DNA of 64,000 nt from Veillonella sp. VA139 (GTDB taxonomy: Bacteria; Bacillota; Negativicutes; Veillonellales; Veillonellaceae), in NCBI RefSeq assembly GCF_003992005.1, contig NZ_RQVL01000003.1, positions 94,362 through 158,361 on the forward strand. The letters run 5' to 3'. This document shows, in pieces, positions 25,997 to 34,992 of the stretch. The notes beneath the pieces were generated by a model. It was given only the letters and a program-made list of their open reading frames with translations, was not told the origin of the DNA and made no database searches. The position numbers and the translations under genes were made by a program. The number at the start of each line of letters is the position of its first letter. Position 1 is the first letter of the stretch.

Positions 25997-28275
25997 AACA
26001 CTTAGGACAAAGTTACAAGAAAAAAGACTCTACAACGATTTTGAGTGGTAAAGCAGCCTATACAGAAGATTTTATTCCTTCTAATGCATTGTGTATTAAA
26101 GTGCTTCGTAGTCCTCATGCCTTTGCTAAAATTGTAGATATCAATATTGATGCCGCTTTAAAAGTACCCGGTGTGGAAGCGATTTATACCTACAAAGATG
26201 TGCCACAGACTAGATTTACCTTAGCTGGTCAAAGTTATCCAGAACCATCTGCATACGATATGTTGATTTTAGATCAAGTGGTTCGCTATGTGGGGGATGA
26301 AGTAGCCCTAGTGGTAGCTGTGGATGAACGGACAGCATTGAAAGCGATGCCTCTCATCAAAGTAAAATATGAGATCTATGAACCAGTTTTGGATATTCAT
26401 ACAGCCATCGATCATCCTAGCATCATTCACAATGAAGATGATTTCCACTATAACTTCCCAGTAGGGGGAGACCCTAAGCGAAATATTGCTTGTTCCTATA
26501 GCCATGTAGTAGGTGATTTAGAAGCAGAATTGGCGAAATGTGATTATGTAGTAGAAGAGTCTTACTTTGACCAAGCTACTTTACAATCGGCGATGGAAAC
26601 CTTTAGAACATTTGCTCATATTGACCAATTCAACCGTCTTGTTATCACAAGCTCTACGCAGGTTCCATTTCATATTCGTAGACATGTGGCACGTGCTTTG
26701 GGGCTTTCTGCAGCTCAGATTCGTGTTATCAAACCTCGTATTGGTGGTGGTTTCGGATCTAAACAAACAGGTTGTACAGAAATGTTCCCTGCTTTTGTAA
26801 CATGGAAGTTGAAAAAACCATCCTATATCGTATACGATCGTCATGAAGCGAATAACTGCTCCACTAGCCGACACGCACGGGATTGGAAGATCCGTGTAGG
26901 TGCCACAAAAGATGGTATTATCCAAGTGATCGACATGGTGGCTGTATCCGATGCTGGGGCTCATGGTACGCACGCATTGACTACTTTCACAGCAGGGGAA
27001 CATAAATCCTTGCCACTATATAATAAAACGAAAGCCATCCGCTATGAGTCCAATGTGGTGTACACGAATCATATGCCAGGCGGTGCATTCCGTGGGTATG
27101 GCGCTACAGAAGCCTTGTGGCCGCTGGAGTGTGCCATTACGAAATTGGCTCATAAGATGGGCGTAGATGAAATCGAGCTACGTTTAAAAAACTTAATTGA
27201 TGTAGGTGAAACTGCACAATCCTTCCATCCAGGGGAAATTTTGGAATCTGGTTTGTTAAAAGAAGCTATCCAAAAAGCGAAAGAAATGTCCAACTGGGAC
27301 AATCGTCCAAAATCATGGAAAATAGATGACCGCCATATGGGTGGCTTAGGGGTAGCCCTTGCTTTCCAAGGGTCTGGGATTGCCAATATTGATTCTGCAT
27401 CGGTAGAAGTGCGCATGCTTGATGACGGTACGTATATGTTATTTACTGGCTCTACAGATATGGGTCAAGGTTCCAATACGGCGTTGGCACAAATTGCTTG
27501 TGAAACTTTGGGATGTCCAATGGATATGATGGTTGTGTATGAAGCAGATACTGACGTAGTACCATTTGACCCAGGTTCCTATGCATCGAGTACGACCTAT
27601 GTGACAGGGACTGCTACGAAACTAGCTTGTGACGAGTTGAAAGAAAAAATCTTGCAAGAATTTGGTCGTCTAATGGAAGTGGATCCAAGTACACTTTCCT
27701 TTGATGGGGAAAAAGCGTGGACTGAAGATGGGTCTAAAACGATGACTACCAAAGAGTTAGCACCGAAACTTGTATCGGGACCGAAAGGTCATTATTTAAG
27801 TGGTATGGCTACTTGGGGTAGTCAAACATCTCCGCCTCCTTTCATGGTAGGCATTGCAGAGGTGAAAGTAGACCTTGAAACTGGTAAAGTAACGCCTGAA
27901 AACTATTATGCTGTGGTTGACTGCGGTACGATTGTGAATAGAAACCTAGCCACTGTACAAACAGAAGGTGGTATAGTACAAGGTATCGGTATGGCATTGT
28001 ATGAAGAGATTCGTTATTCTTCTCGTGGGGTATTAGAAACAAACAATTTCATGCACTATAAATTACCAACACGACTAGATACTGGTAATGTTCATGTAGA
28101 CTTTGTGGAATCCTATGAACCAACTGGTGCCTACGGTATTAAATCCATTGGGGAAGTTGTTATCAATACATCTTGTCCAGCTATTCAAGGAGCTATCTTG
28201 AACGCTACAGGTGCTGAGGTCACTACATTGCCAATGATTCCGGAACGTGTGTATAAGGCATTACAAGAAAAATAA
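25993..28275 (+). CDS. xdhA: molybdenum hydroxylase molybdopterin-binding subunit
   Basis: A 760-residue catalytic subunit that binds the molybdenum cofactor. Visible are LSGKAAYTEDF near the start, GGGFGSKQTGC, GGAFRGYGATEALWP, TDMGQGSNTALAQIA and the active-site glutamate in GAYGIKSIGEV. ATG overlaps the iron-sulfur gene stop (ATGA). The downstream genes yqeC, mocA, yqeB and the XdhC pair are spaced 26 bases or less, so the whole block 24762-31513 is probably one operon making and maturing this enzyme. It may act on a different heterocycle from the fused enzyme at 17440. Confidence 0.93.
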   Translation: MKHLGQSYKKKDSTTILSGKAAYTEDFIPSNALCIKVLRSPHAFAKIVDINIDAALKVPGVEAIYTYKDVPQTRFTLAGQSYPEPSAYDMLILDQVVRYVGDEVALVVAVDERTALKAMPLIKVKYEIYEPVLDIHTAIDHPSIIHNEDDFHYNFPVGGDPKRNIACSYSHVVGDLEAELAKCDYVVEESYFDQATLQSAMETFRTFAHIDQFNRLVITSSTQVPFHIRRHVARALGLSAAQIRVIKPRIGGGFGSKQTGCTEMFPAFVTWKLKKPSYIVYDRHEANNCSTSRHARDWKIRVGATKDGIIQVIDMVAVSDAGAHGTHALTTFTAGEHKSLPLYNKTKAIRYESNVVYTNHMPGGAFRGYGATEALWPLECAITKLAHKMGVDEIELRLKNLIDVGETAQSFHPGEILESGLLKEAIQKAKEMSNWDNRPKSWKIDDRHMGGLGVALAFQGSGIANIDSASVEVRMLDDGTYMLFTGSTDMGQGSNTALAQIACETLGCPMDMMVVYEADTDVVPFDPGSYASSTTYVTGTATKLACDELKEKILQEFGRLMEVDPSTLSFDGEKAWTEDGSKTMTTKELAPKLVSGPKGHYLSGMATWGSQTSPPPFMVGIAEVKVDLETGKVTPENYYAVVDCGTIVNRNLATVQTEGGIVQGIGMALYEEIRYSSRGVLETNNFMHYKLPTRLDTGNVHVDFVESYEPTGAYGIKSIGEVVINTSCPAIQGAILNATGAEVTTLPMIPERVYKALQEK

Positions 28276-28301
28276 GTCGAGTAAGCAATAGGAGAGTCAA
28301 G

Positions 28302-29057
28302 ATGAGTGATAGGAAGTACTGGGAATCCTTACTAGAACCGGGGATACTTGCTGTCGTAGGAGCTGGTGGTAAGACAACAGTTGTATCTAAATTAGGTGCT
28401 GTGGCAGTCAGTCTAGAGCGACCAGTGGTGGTGACGACGACAACAAAGATGGGGTCTGAACAAGTGGCTCCTTGGAACCCCTACTATGGGGATGACGTAA
28501 CACTGGGTGAGTCTCATATTGTTGAACAAATGAAACGTGGTCAGATGGGGTCTTGGTTCCAAGCAGTAGCCGGGCATAAAGTAGTAGGACTAGATCCGGA
28601 ATTACTAGATACATTACATGAGCGACATCCAGATTGGTCCATTGTTGTTGAGGCAGATGGGGCGAAAACCAAGTGGTTGAAAGCCCCTAAATCTCACGAA
28701 CCGGTGATACCGACTAAAACGGTAACCACTATTGCAGTAGTGAATATGCAGGTCCTAGGCAAACCGCTCACAGAGGCCTATGTGCATCGCATAGAAGAAG
28801 TGCAGGCTATTATGGATATCCCACTAGGGGATAGAATCACTCCAGAAGGAGTTGTAAAACTATTAAGGCACGACAATGGTATCTTTCAATATGCTCAGGG
28901 GAAACGAATTGTGTTCTGTACAGGATGCGATACGGTAGACTCAACAGTGGTGGATGCATTTTTACAAGCCTTACAATCCCTTCCATTACACAAAGTAGTA
29001 TTAGCTAATGGATATGGTGAAAATTGTTGTATACAAAGGATACTAACATGGCAATAG
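28302..29057 (+). CDS. yqeC: selenium-dependent molybdenum cofactor protein YqeC
   Basis: A 251-residue P-loop protein of the YqeC family, found only with selenium-dependent molybdenum hydroxylases. The nucleotide loop is VVGAGGKTTVVSKL (about residues 17-30), followed by TTTTKMGSEQ and VVEADGAKTKWLKAP, all family landmarks. It is presumed to help insert or form the Se-Mo centre; the chemistry is not established. RBS AGGAGAG precedes the ATG. It overlaps mocA by ten bases. Confidence 0.9.
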   Translation: MSDRKYWESLLEPGILAVVGAGGKTTVVSKLGAVAVSLERPVVVTTTTKMGSEQVAPWNPYYGDDVTLGESHIVEQMKRGQMGSWFQAVAGHKVVGLDPELLDTLHERHPDWSIVVEADGAKTKWLKAPKSHEPVIPTKTVTTIAVVNMQVLGKPLTEAYVHRIEEVQAIMDIPLGDRITPEGVVKLLRHDNGIFQYAQGKRIVFCTGCDTVDSTVVDAFLQALQSLPLHKVVLANGYGENCCIQRILTWQ

Positions 29058-29701
29058 GTTGTGTATTATTAGGGGCTGGACAATCGAAACGTATGGGATG
29101 TGCCAAGCAATTATTGACCTATCAAGGACAGACGTTGCTAGAGATTGCTCTCTCTAAGTATGGCGGGATACAACCGCTAGCGGTTGTCATTGACCCACGT
29201 ATGGGTGTGGAAGATATGGTGCGTAAGGTGCAGGGGATTCCTGTTTTTAATGAGGAACCACAACTAGGGCAAGGTACATCTATCCGATTGGGAGTTGAAG
29301 CCTTGTTACAATGGGAACGCACACAGAAGGATCGCCTAGAGGCAATTGTATGTGGTGTGATCGACCAACCTCTATTGGATGGACAAGTCATTGACGACTT
29401 GTGTAATGCTTTCAGAGACATAGGCGACGAGAAAGCCATTGTACAGCCACAGTATGGACCGCATCAAGAGCGAGGTAATCCCGTAGTGTTTGGTAGACAT
29501 TGGGCGGATGCGTTACGATTGATTCCGGGCGATATGGGGGGACGTGTCATTTTGCGAGGTGAAGGTTCTCCTCATGTTACCTATGTATGGCTTGAAAGGC
29601 AACGTATTATGCATAGTGGTATTGATATTGATACGAAAGAAGACTATGACCGTATTGTGAGCGAAGGAGGACGTTATGAAACCAATGATTTTAATCCGTA
29701 G
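29048..29701 (+). CDS. mocA: MocA/YgfJ-type molybdenum cofactor nucleotidyltransferase
   Basis: A 217-residue MobA-like nucleotidyltransferase that attaches a nucleotide (probably CMP) to molybdopterin for hydroxylase-type enzymes. The nucleotide-binding start is VLLGAGQSKRMGCAKQLL and the metal/product loop is VCGVIDQPLLDG; ERGNPVVFGRHW is also typical. The ATG at 29048 follows AAAGGA by seven bases; an upstream TTG at 29024 is less likely. It overlaps yqeC by ten bases and yqeB by 26, so expression is coupled. Confidence 0.9.
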   Translation: MAIGCVLLGAGQSKRMGCAKQLLTYQGQTLLEIALSKYGGIQPLAVVIDPRMGVEDMVRKVQGIPVFNEEPQLGQGTSIRLGVEALLQWERTQKDRLEAIVCGVIDQPLLDGQVIDDLCNAFRDIGDEKAIVQPQYGPHQERGNPVVFGRHWADALRLIPGDMGGRVILRGEGSPHVTYVWLERQRIMHSGIDIDTKEDYDRIVSEGGRYETNDFNP

Positions 29702-30479
29702 CGGTGGAGATGTAGCATCTGGTGCTGTGTATCGATTGTGGCGGGCAGGGTATCCTGTGGTGATTAATGAAATTGCCATTCCTACCATGATTCGTAGAGA
29801 AGTGTCTTATGGAAATGCGGTGCATCGTGGGGAAATGATTTTAGAGCGTTTGCGCTCACGTCATGTACCCTTACAAGATGTGACAAAATTACTAGAGAGT
29901 CGTGAAGCAATTCCTGTTGTCACTGAGCCCTATGAAACCGTATTAGCTACGATACAACCAACCATCGTGGTGGATGCAATCTTGGCGAAGCGAAATGTAG
30001 GCACCAAAAAAAGTGATGCTCCTTTAGTCATTGGATGCGGTCCTGGATTCAATGCTGGCAAGGATGTACATGTTGTAGTTGAAACTATGCGTGGTCATAC
30101 CTTGGGACGATGTATTTATGAAGGACCAGCATTAGCTAATACAGGGATTCCGGGCAATGTGGGAGGCTATACTCATGAGCGAGTAATAAAATCCCCAACG
30201 GATGGTCTATTTGTAGCGAAGAGCCATATTGGAGATCAAGTAGAGGCAGGTTCTATCATAGGCTATGTAGAGGATGTACCAGTGCATGCAAAAATTACCG
30301 GCACTTTACGAGGTATTTTAGCATCTAATATATTAGTAACGAAAGGCTTTAAATTAGCGGATGTGGACGCACGATGTGAAGAGAGCCATTGCTTTACTAT
30401 ATCAGATAAAGCATTAGCTGTCGGCGGTGGTGTGATGGAGGCCATCACTGCTTGGGAATATGAGCAGATAAAGGAGTAG
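29676..30479 (+). CDS. yqeB: selenium-dependent molybdenum cofactor protein YqeB
   Basis: A 267-residue YqeB-family protein. It begins ILIRSGGDVASGAVYRLWRAGYPVVINE, a Rossmann-like nucleotide-binding start, and contains VIGCGPGFNAGKDVHVVVET and GNVGGYTHERVIKSP. YqeB is a marker of selenium-dependent molybdenum hydroxylase systems and is thought to take part in installing labile selenium. RBS GGAGG lies five bases before the ATG. It is followed after four bases by the XdhC Rossmann-domain gene. Confidence 0.92.
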   Translation: MKPMILIRSGGDVASGAVYRLWRAGYPVVINEIAIPTMIRREVSYGNAVHRGEMILERLRSRHVPLQDVTKLLESREAIPVVTEPYETVLATIQPTIVVDAILAKRNVGTKKSDAPLVIGCGPGFNAGKDVHVVVETMRGHTLGRCIYEGPALANTGIPGNVGGYTHERVIKSPTDGLFVAKSHIGDQVEAGSIIGYVEDVPVHAKITGTLRGILASNILVTKGFKLADVDARCEESHCFTISDKALAVGGGVMEAITAWEYEQIKE

Positions 30480-30483
30480 TACC

Positions 30484-31209
30484 ATGAATCTGATTGATAT
30501 TGCGCAAGAACGTATGGCAAAGGATGAATCATCGTTGATTGTAACGATATTATCTGGAGAGCGACAAGGCGATAAAGTGATGTATAGCCATACTGGCGAC
30601 GTGGTATATGGCAATGCCATTGAAGGCTTTACAGTACCTCAAAGTATAGAACCACAATTATTTTCTATTGAAGATATGGAATGTTTCCTACAACCTGTAG
30701 TAAAAGATCCAGAAGTCCTCATTCTAGGGGCTGGTCATGTAAGCCGCTGTGTGGCTGACCAATTTTTATTCATTGGTTGCGGTGTCACCGTCGTTGATGA
30801 CCGAGCGGAATACTTACAAGAAAACTTTTTTGACTCTCGTGTAAAACGAGTACATTTAGATTTTAAATCATTACAGGATAACTTGAATCTTCATTCGTAT
30901 ACGGGCATAGTGGTAGTCACTAGAGCTCATGAGTTCGATAGCATATGCTTGCACCAAGTGCGACATGTGTTGCCAACCTATGTGGGTGTCATGGGTAGCC
31001 ATAAACGTATTTTCCATGCTTTTGAGGTGTTAAAAGAAGAAGGTTGGACACAGCAAGAACTAGATATGTTATATGGTCCTATTGGCTTAGATTTAGGAGC
31101 CCAAACACCAGAAGAGATAGCACTATCCATCGTAGCAGAATATATGGCAGTGTCTTATCGTAAGCAAGGTGGTTTTTTATCGAAAAAGAGGTATACACAT
31201 GAAGTATGA
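30484..31209 (+). CDS. XdhC-family protein, Rossmann (C-terminal-type) part
   Basis: A 241-residue protein matching the C-terminal Rossmann half of XdhC, the chaperone that binds and sulfurates molybdenum cofactor before insertion into xanthine dehydrogenase. The dinucleotide-type loop is VLILGAGHVSRCVADQF (about residues 78-94). VVVTRAHEFDSICLHQVR and YVGVMGSHKR follow, and GPIGLDLGAQTPEEIALSI is a strong family signature. The first 75 residues resemble a reduced XdhC N-terminal domain without its cysteine motif. The N-terminal-type domain is encoded next, overlapping by 11 bases. Confidence 0.88.
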   Translation: MNLIDIAQERMAKDESSLIVTILSGERQGDKVMYSHTGDVVYGNAIEGFTVPQSIEPQLFSIEDMECFLQPVVKDPEVLILGAGHVSRCVADQFLFIGCGVTVVDDRAEYLQENFFDSRVKRVHLDFKSLQDNLNLHSYTGIVVVTRAHEFDSICLHQVRHVLPTYVGVMGSHKRIFHAFEVLKEEGWTQQELDMLYGPIGLDLGAQTPEEIALSIVAEYMAVSYRKQGGFLSKKRYTHEV

Positions 31210-31513
31210 GTTTATTGAGTATTTACAACAACATAAGGAAGATACATTAGCAGTGACAACGATTTTAAATACCCACGGATCTACTCCACGGAAAGCGGGC
31301 ACTACTATGATTGTACATCCTGATGGATCAATCTTTGGTACTATTGGAGGTGGTCGTGCGGAAAATGAAATTCGATTAAGTGCGATAGATGCATTGGAAA
31401 AGAAAGAACGTTTCCGTCGTATTTATGTGGATTTGAACGATGATGTAGCGATTAAAGAAGGTATGGTTTGTGGCGGTAACATGGACGTACTCATCGAAAC
31501 TTACTATGTATAA
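31199..31513 (+). CDS. XdhC/CoxI N-terminal-domain protein
   Basis: A 104-residue protein equivalent to the N-terminal XdhC/CoxI domain. Visible are VTTILNTHGSTPRKAGTTMIVHPDGSIFGTIGGGRAE and the conserved cysteine motif EGMVCGGNMDVLIE near the end. ATG at 31199 with AGAGG eight bases upstream, overlapping the Rossmann gene by 11 bases. Together the two genes give all parts of one XdhC, but as separate chains in inverted order. This is the last gene of the hydroxylase operon; a terminator follows. Confidence 0.88.
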   Translation: MKYEFIEYLQQHKEDTLAVTTILNTHGSTPRKAGTTMIVHPDGSIFGTIGGGRAENEIRLSAIDALEKKERFRRIYVDLNDDVAIKEGMVCGGNMDVLIETYYV

Positions 31514-31557
31514 CTACTAGGTTTACTAGAAAAAAATACTAATATAGGATACAATAA

Positions 31558-31590
31558 AAGGGTACATGCATGAGCATGTGCCCTTATTTG
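31558..31590 (+). terminator. terminator after the hydroxylase maturation genes
   Basis: AAGGGTACATGC (31558-31569) pairs with 31574-31585 (one G-T) around ATGA, followed by ATTTG, a short T-run. Confidence 0.7.
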
Positions 31591-31615
31591 TATTAGAAAG
31601 GATAGGAGATATTCT

Positions 31616-32443
31616 ATGCTGTTTCAATTACAAACTACATTAGCTACATTACGGTTCTTAGATATCGTAGATATTATAGTTGTAGCCACACTATTTTATT
31701 GGTTATATCGTCTAGTTAAAAATACAAGAGCCTTGGGCTTATTAAAAGGCTTGGGCGTATTAGTTGTTTTGAATATCGTAGCACACTTTATGGGATTGCA
31801 TACTATAAGTTGGATGATGCAGCAAAGTGTGGCAGTCCTTATGATTGCGTTACCCATTGTATTTCAGCCAGAATTACGACGCCTCTTAGAGCAGCTGGGT
31901 AGTGGTACTGGATTTTTCTCATCCCGTACTAAAATTTCTAAAGAAGAATTAACATCTATTGTAAAAGAAGTCGTCATTGCTTGTCGTAGTATGTCTCGTC
32001 GTAAAATTGGGGCTCTCATGGTCTTTGAAAGAAAAATGAAATTAGACGTGCTATCTATGCAAGGCACACGTATTGACGGACTCGTAACTAGTGAATTATT
32101 GATGAATTTATTTTATCCAAAATCTCCTCTTCATGATGGAGCAGTGATCATTCGTAACGGTCGTATCGAGACGGCTGCAAGCTTACTTCCCGTAAGTCAA
32201 AATCGTGATGTGAGTAAAGAATTGGGTACACGACATCGTTCAGCCTTAGGGCAAAGTGAAGAAAGTGATGCCTTAGTGGTGGTGGTCAGTGAAGAAACTG
32301 GTCAAATTTCCTATGCTTTAGGTGGACAAATTCACCGTGGTGTTACGGAAGATACATTGCGCACAGTTATGTTGACCTTATTGGAGCCAACACCAAGTGC
32401 AGTCAGCTCTTTACTTAAAATCAAACGAGGTGAATCGAAATGA
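31616..32443 (+). CDS. cdaA: diadenylate cyclase CdaA
   Basis: A 275-residue membrane enzyme making the second messenger c-di-AMP from two ATP. Three N-terminal membrane segments (about residues 16-85) precede the DisA-type catalytic domain with the DGA motif (174-176) and RHR motif (206-208). The flanking LHDGAVIIRNGRIETAA and LGTRHRSALG are typical. It overlaps the cdaR gene by four bases and heads the operon cdaA-cdaR-FAD protein-glmM, the widespread Firmicute arrangement tying c-di-AMP to cell-wall precursor supply. RBS AGGAGA lies seven bases before the ATG. Confidence 0.95.
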   Translation: MLFQLQTTLATLRFLDIVDIIVVATLFYWLYRLVKNTRALGLLKGLGVLVVLNIVAHFMGLHTISWMMQQSVAVLMIALPIVFQPELRRLLEQLGSGTGFFSSRTKISKEELTSIVKEVVIACRSMSRRKIGALMVFERKMKLDVLSMQGTRIDGLVTSELLMNLFYPKSPLHDGAVIIRNGRIETAASLLPVSQNRDVSKELGTRHRSALGQSEESDALVVVVSEETGQISYALGGQIHRGVTEDTLRTVMLTLLEPTPSAVSSLLKIKRGESK

Positions 32444-33369
32444 TGCATTGGATAGTAGGATTAAAACATAATTGGGGCATGAAGTTGTTTTGCTTATTTT
32501 GCGCCATTGGTATGTGGCTGTATGTTATGAAGGATCAAAACCCGATCATTGAAATGACCTACACCGTACCGGTACAAGTGCAAAACTTAGATCAAAACTA
32601 TTTAGTAGAAGGGGTGCCGAGTGAAGTGCGTGTTCATTTACGAGGACCTCGCAATGCCATCTTTGATATTAACCCATCTGTATTGAAAGCCTATGTGAAT
32701 ATGAAAAATGCTCGTGTAGGTCAGGAAAATATACCTATTAATTTTACTGCCCCAACAGGGACTTTCATAGATAGTATGACACCAGAAAATGTCACTGTTA
32801 CAGTGGATGAATATATGGTAAAAGAATTGCAAGTACAGGTGCATCCATTGGGGACAGTGCCTAATGATATTGCCATTAAAGACTCGAAAATCATGCCTAC
32901 AACGGTTACGATTTCTGGACCAGCCCACTTAGTAAGTAAAGCATCGTATGCTGTGATTCGCATTAACCTAGATAAACATCGTGAAAGTTTTACAGAAGTT
33001 GGTGATATTTTAGCTGTAGATACATCTGGGAATGAGGTAGAAGGTTTAACAATCACACCAAGAGGAGCACAAATTCAATATGAATTAGAACGGATTAGAA
33101 TGGAGAAAAAAGTGCTGGTGCAACCGAATCTAGTCGGATCAGTACCGATAGGTTATGCGGTGAAACGTGTTGTAGTTGAACCAAAAGAGTTGACGATTGT
33201 AGGAAAAGAATCCATCCTCAACGGTATTGATGGAGTAAAAACTATCGACATCCCTATCCATGGTGCTACTAGTAGCTTTACCGGGGGGTATAGTTTAGTC
33301 TTACCAGAAGGTGTGACAACAACAAAAGACCGAGTTGTGGTGAAAGTAGAAATTGAACCACAGATGTAG
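32440..33369 (+). CDS. cdaR: CdaR/YbbR-domain regulator of diadenylate cyclase
   Basis: A 309-residue single-pass membrane protein (membrane segment about residues 12-30) with three extracytoplasmic YbbR domains. These are recognised by repeated patterns such as YTVPVQVQNLDQNYLVEGVP and TVTISGPAHLVSKASYAVIRI. In Firmicutes CdaR binds and modulates CdaA. ATG overlaps the cdaA stop. In an organism with an outer membrane, its domains would face the periplasm. Confidence 0.92.
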   Translation: MMHWIVGLKHNWGMKLFCLFCAIGMWLYVMKDQNPIIEMTYTVPVQVQNLDQNYLVEGVPSEVRVHLRGPRNAIFDINPSVLKAYVNMKNARVGQENIPINFTAPTGTFIDSMTPENVTVTVDEYMVKELQVQVHPLGTVPNDIAIKDSKIMPTTVTISGPAHLVSKASYAVIRINLDKHRESFTEVGDILAVDTSGNEVEGLTITPRGAQIQYELERIRMEKKVLVQPNLVGSVPIGYAVKRVVVEPKELTIVGKESILNGIDGVKTIDIPIHGATSSFTGGYSLVLPEGVTTTKDRVVVKVEIEPQM

Positions 33370-33378
33370 GAGAGAAAG

Positions 33379-34992
33379 ATGTTACGTATTATTAATTTTC
33401 GGATACCAGTACAAGAGGCAGAGCGGTTAGAAACATTACTTGTAAAAAAATATAGCCCATTACAAGGACGTATTAAAGCGATTCATGTGGTACGACGGGC
33501 CGTAGATGCAAGGAAGAAACCGAATATTACTTTTGTGTACACTTTGTTTTTAGAAGTAGACCAAGAGCAACAATTGATGAAAAAATTAAGTCGTCATAAA
33601 GATATTACTTTGATGGAACCTGAAATGCCGGAACCTATTATGCGTGGTACGGCACCTATGCAACATCGCCCAGTGGTAGTTGGTTTTGGCCCTGCTGGCA
33701 TGCTGGCAGCGTTCTATTTAGCACGAGAAGGATATCGACCTATCGTGTTAGAACGAGGTCAAGATGTAGACCAACGCACTTTAGATGTAGAACAGTTTTG
33801 GAAAGAAGGTATTTTCAAACCCGAATCGAATGTACAGTTTGGTGAAGGTGGAGCAGGTACCTTCTCAGATGGCAAATTGACGACCCGTGTCACCCATCCA
33901 AGACTTCATGAGATTGCTACGTACTTTGTAGAATTTGGAGCTCCTAAAGAAATTTTATATAAACATAAACCTCATGTAGGAACAGATATTTTGCGCCATA
34001 TGGTAAAAGCTATGCGCCAGCAAATTATTGCTTGGGGTGGAGACGTTCGATTTGGTGCACACGTCACAGATATTGAAGTACAAGACCAAGTTGTAACCGG
34101 CGTTATCATTAATGGAATAGAACGAATCCCTGCAGATATTGTGATGTTAGGGGTTGGTCATAGTGCACGTGATACCTATCGTATGCTCTATGATAGAGGG
34201 GTCCATTTAGAAGGGAAATCCTTTGCTATCGGCGTTCGTATTGAACATGATCAAGATGTGATCGATACGTCACAATATGGAGTGTATCCCGCAGATATTG
34301 GGTTAGGAGCAGCAGAATATTCTTTAGTGTATCATGATAAAGAACAAGATCGTTCTTGTTATAGTTTCTGTATGTGTCCAGGGGGACAAGTTGTGGCGAG
34401 CGCCTCTGAAGAAGGCGGTGTTGTGACCAATGGTATGAGTTTATACGCTCGTGACAGTGGGATTGCGAATAGTGCATTGGTGGTTACTGTAGGCCCTCGT
34501 GACTTTGGAGAGCATCCATTAGCTGGGGTGGACTTTCAACGAAAATGGGAAGAACAGGCTTTTATCGTGGGAGGTCGCAATTACCATGCACCAATTCAGA
34601 CGGTAGGTCATTTCTTAGGTCGTACTGATACGAATGATGTACAACGGAAGGCTTACAGTTATGAACCGGGTGTGACACCAGCAGATATTCGCCAATGCTT
34701 GCCAGAGTACGTGACGAATACATTAGCGGAGGCCTTGCCATATTTTGGACGCCGTATACAAGGCTTTGATGCGGACCATGTGTGTATGACTGGGGTGGAA
34801 ACACGAACATCAGCACCGCTTCGCATCGTACGAGACGACAACAGACTTTCACAGTCCACGAAGGGATTATATCCCATCGGAGAAGGTGCAGGCTATGCAG
34901 GAGGCATCATGAGTGCCGCCTTAGATGGGGCAGAAACTGCCATACTAATTATGAATACATATGGCCCTTTGAAAGGAGATCATCATGAGTAG
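33379..34992 (+). CDS. FAD-dependent oxidoreductase of the COG2509 type
   Basis: A 537-residue flavoprotein, function uncertain. An N-terminal extension of about 90 residues precedes the FAD-binding loop VVVGFGPAGMLAAFYLAREGY (about residues 94-114). Other landmarks are QFGEGGAGTFSDGKLTTR, LGVGHSARDTYRML and the C-terminal GEGAGYAGGIMSAALDGAE. The family often lies in cdaA-glmM operons, but its substrate is unknown. RBS GGAGAG lies before the ATG, and the end overlaps glmM by eight bases. Confidence 0.88.
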   Translation: MLRIINFRIPVQEAERLETLLVKKYSPLQGRIKAIHVVRRAVDARKKPNITFVYTLFLEVDQEQQLMKKLSRHKDITLMEPEMPEPIMRGTAPMQHRPVVVGFGPAGMLAAFYLAREGYRPIVLERGQDVDQRTLDVEQFWKEGIFKPESNVQFGEGGAGTFSDGKLTTRVTHPRLHEIATYFVEFGAPKEILYKHKPHVGTDILRHMVKAMRQQIIAWGGDVRFGAHVTDIEVQDQVVTGVIINGIERIPADIVMLGVGHSARDTYRMLYDRGVHLEGKSFAIGVRIEHDQDVIDTSQYGVYPADIGLGAAEYSLVYHDKEQDRSCYSFCMCPGGQVVASASEEGGVVTNGMSLYARDSGIANSALVVTVGPRDFGEHPLAGVDFQRKWEEQAFIVGGRNYHAPIQTVGHFLGRTDTNDVQRKAYSYEPGVTPADIRQCLPEYVTNTLAEALPYFGRRIQGFDADHVCMTGVETRTSAPLRIVRDDNRLSQSTKGLYPIGEGAGYAGGIMSAALDGAETAILIMNTYGPLKGDHHE

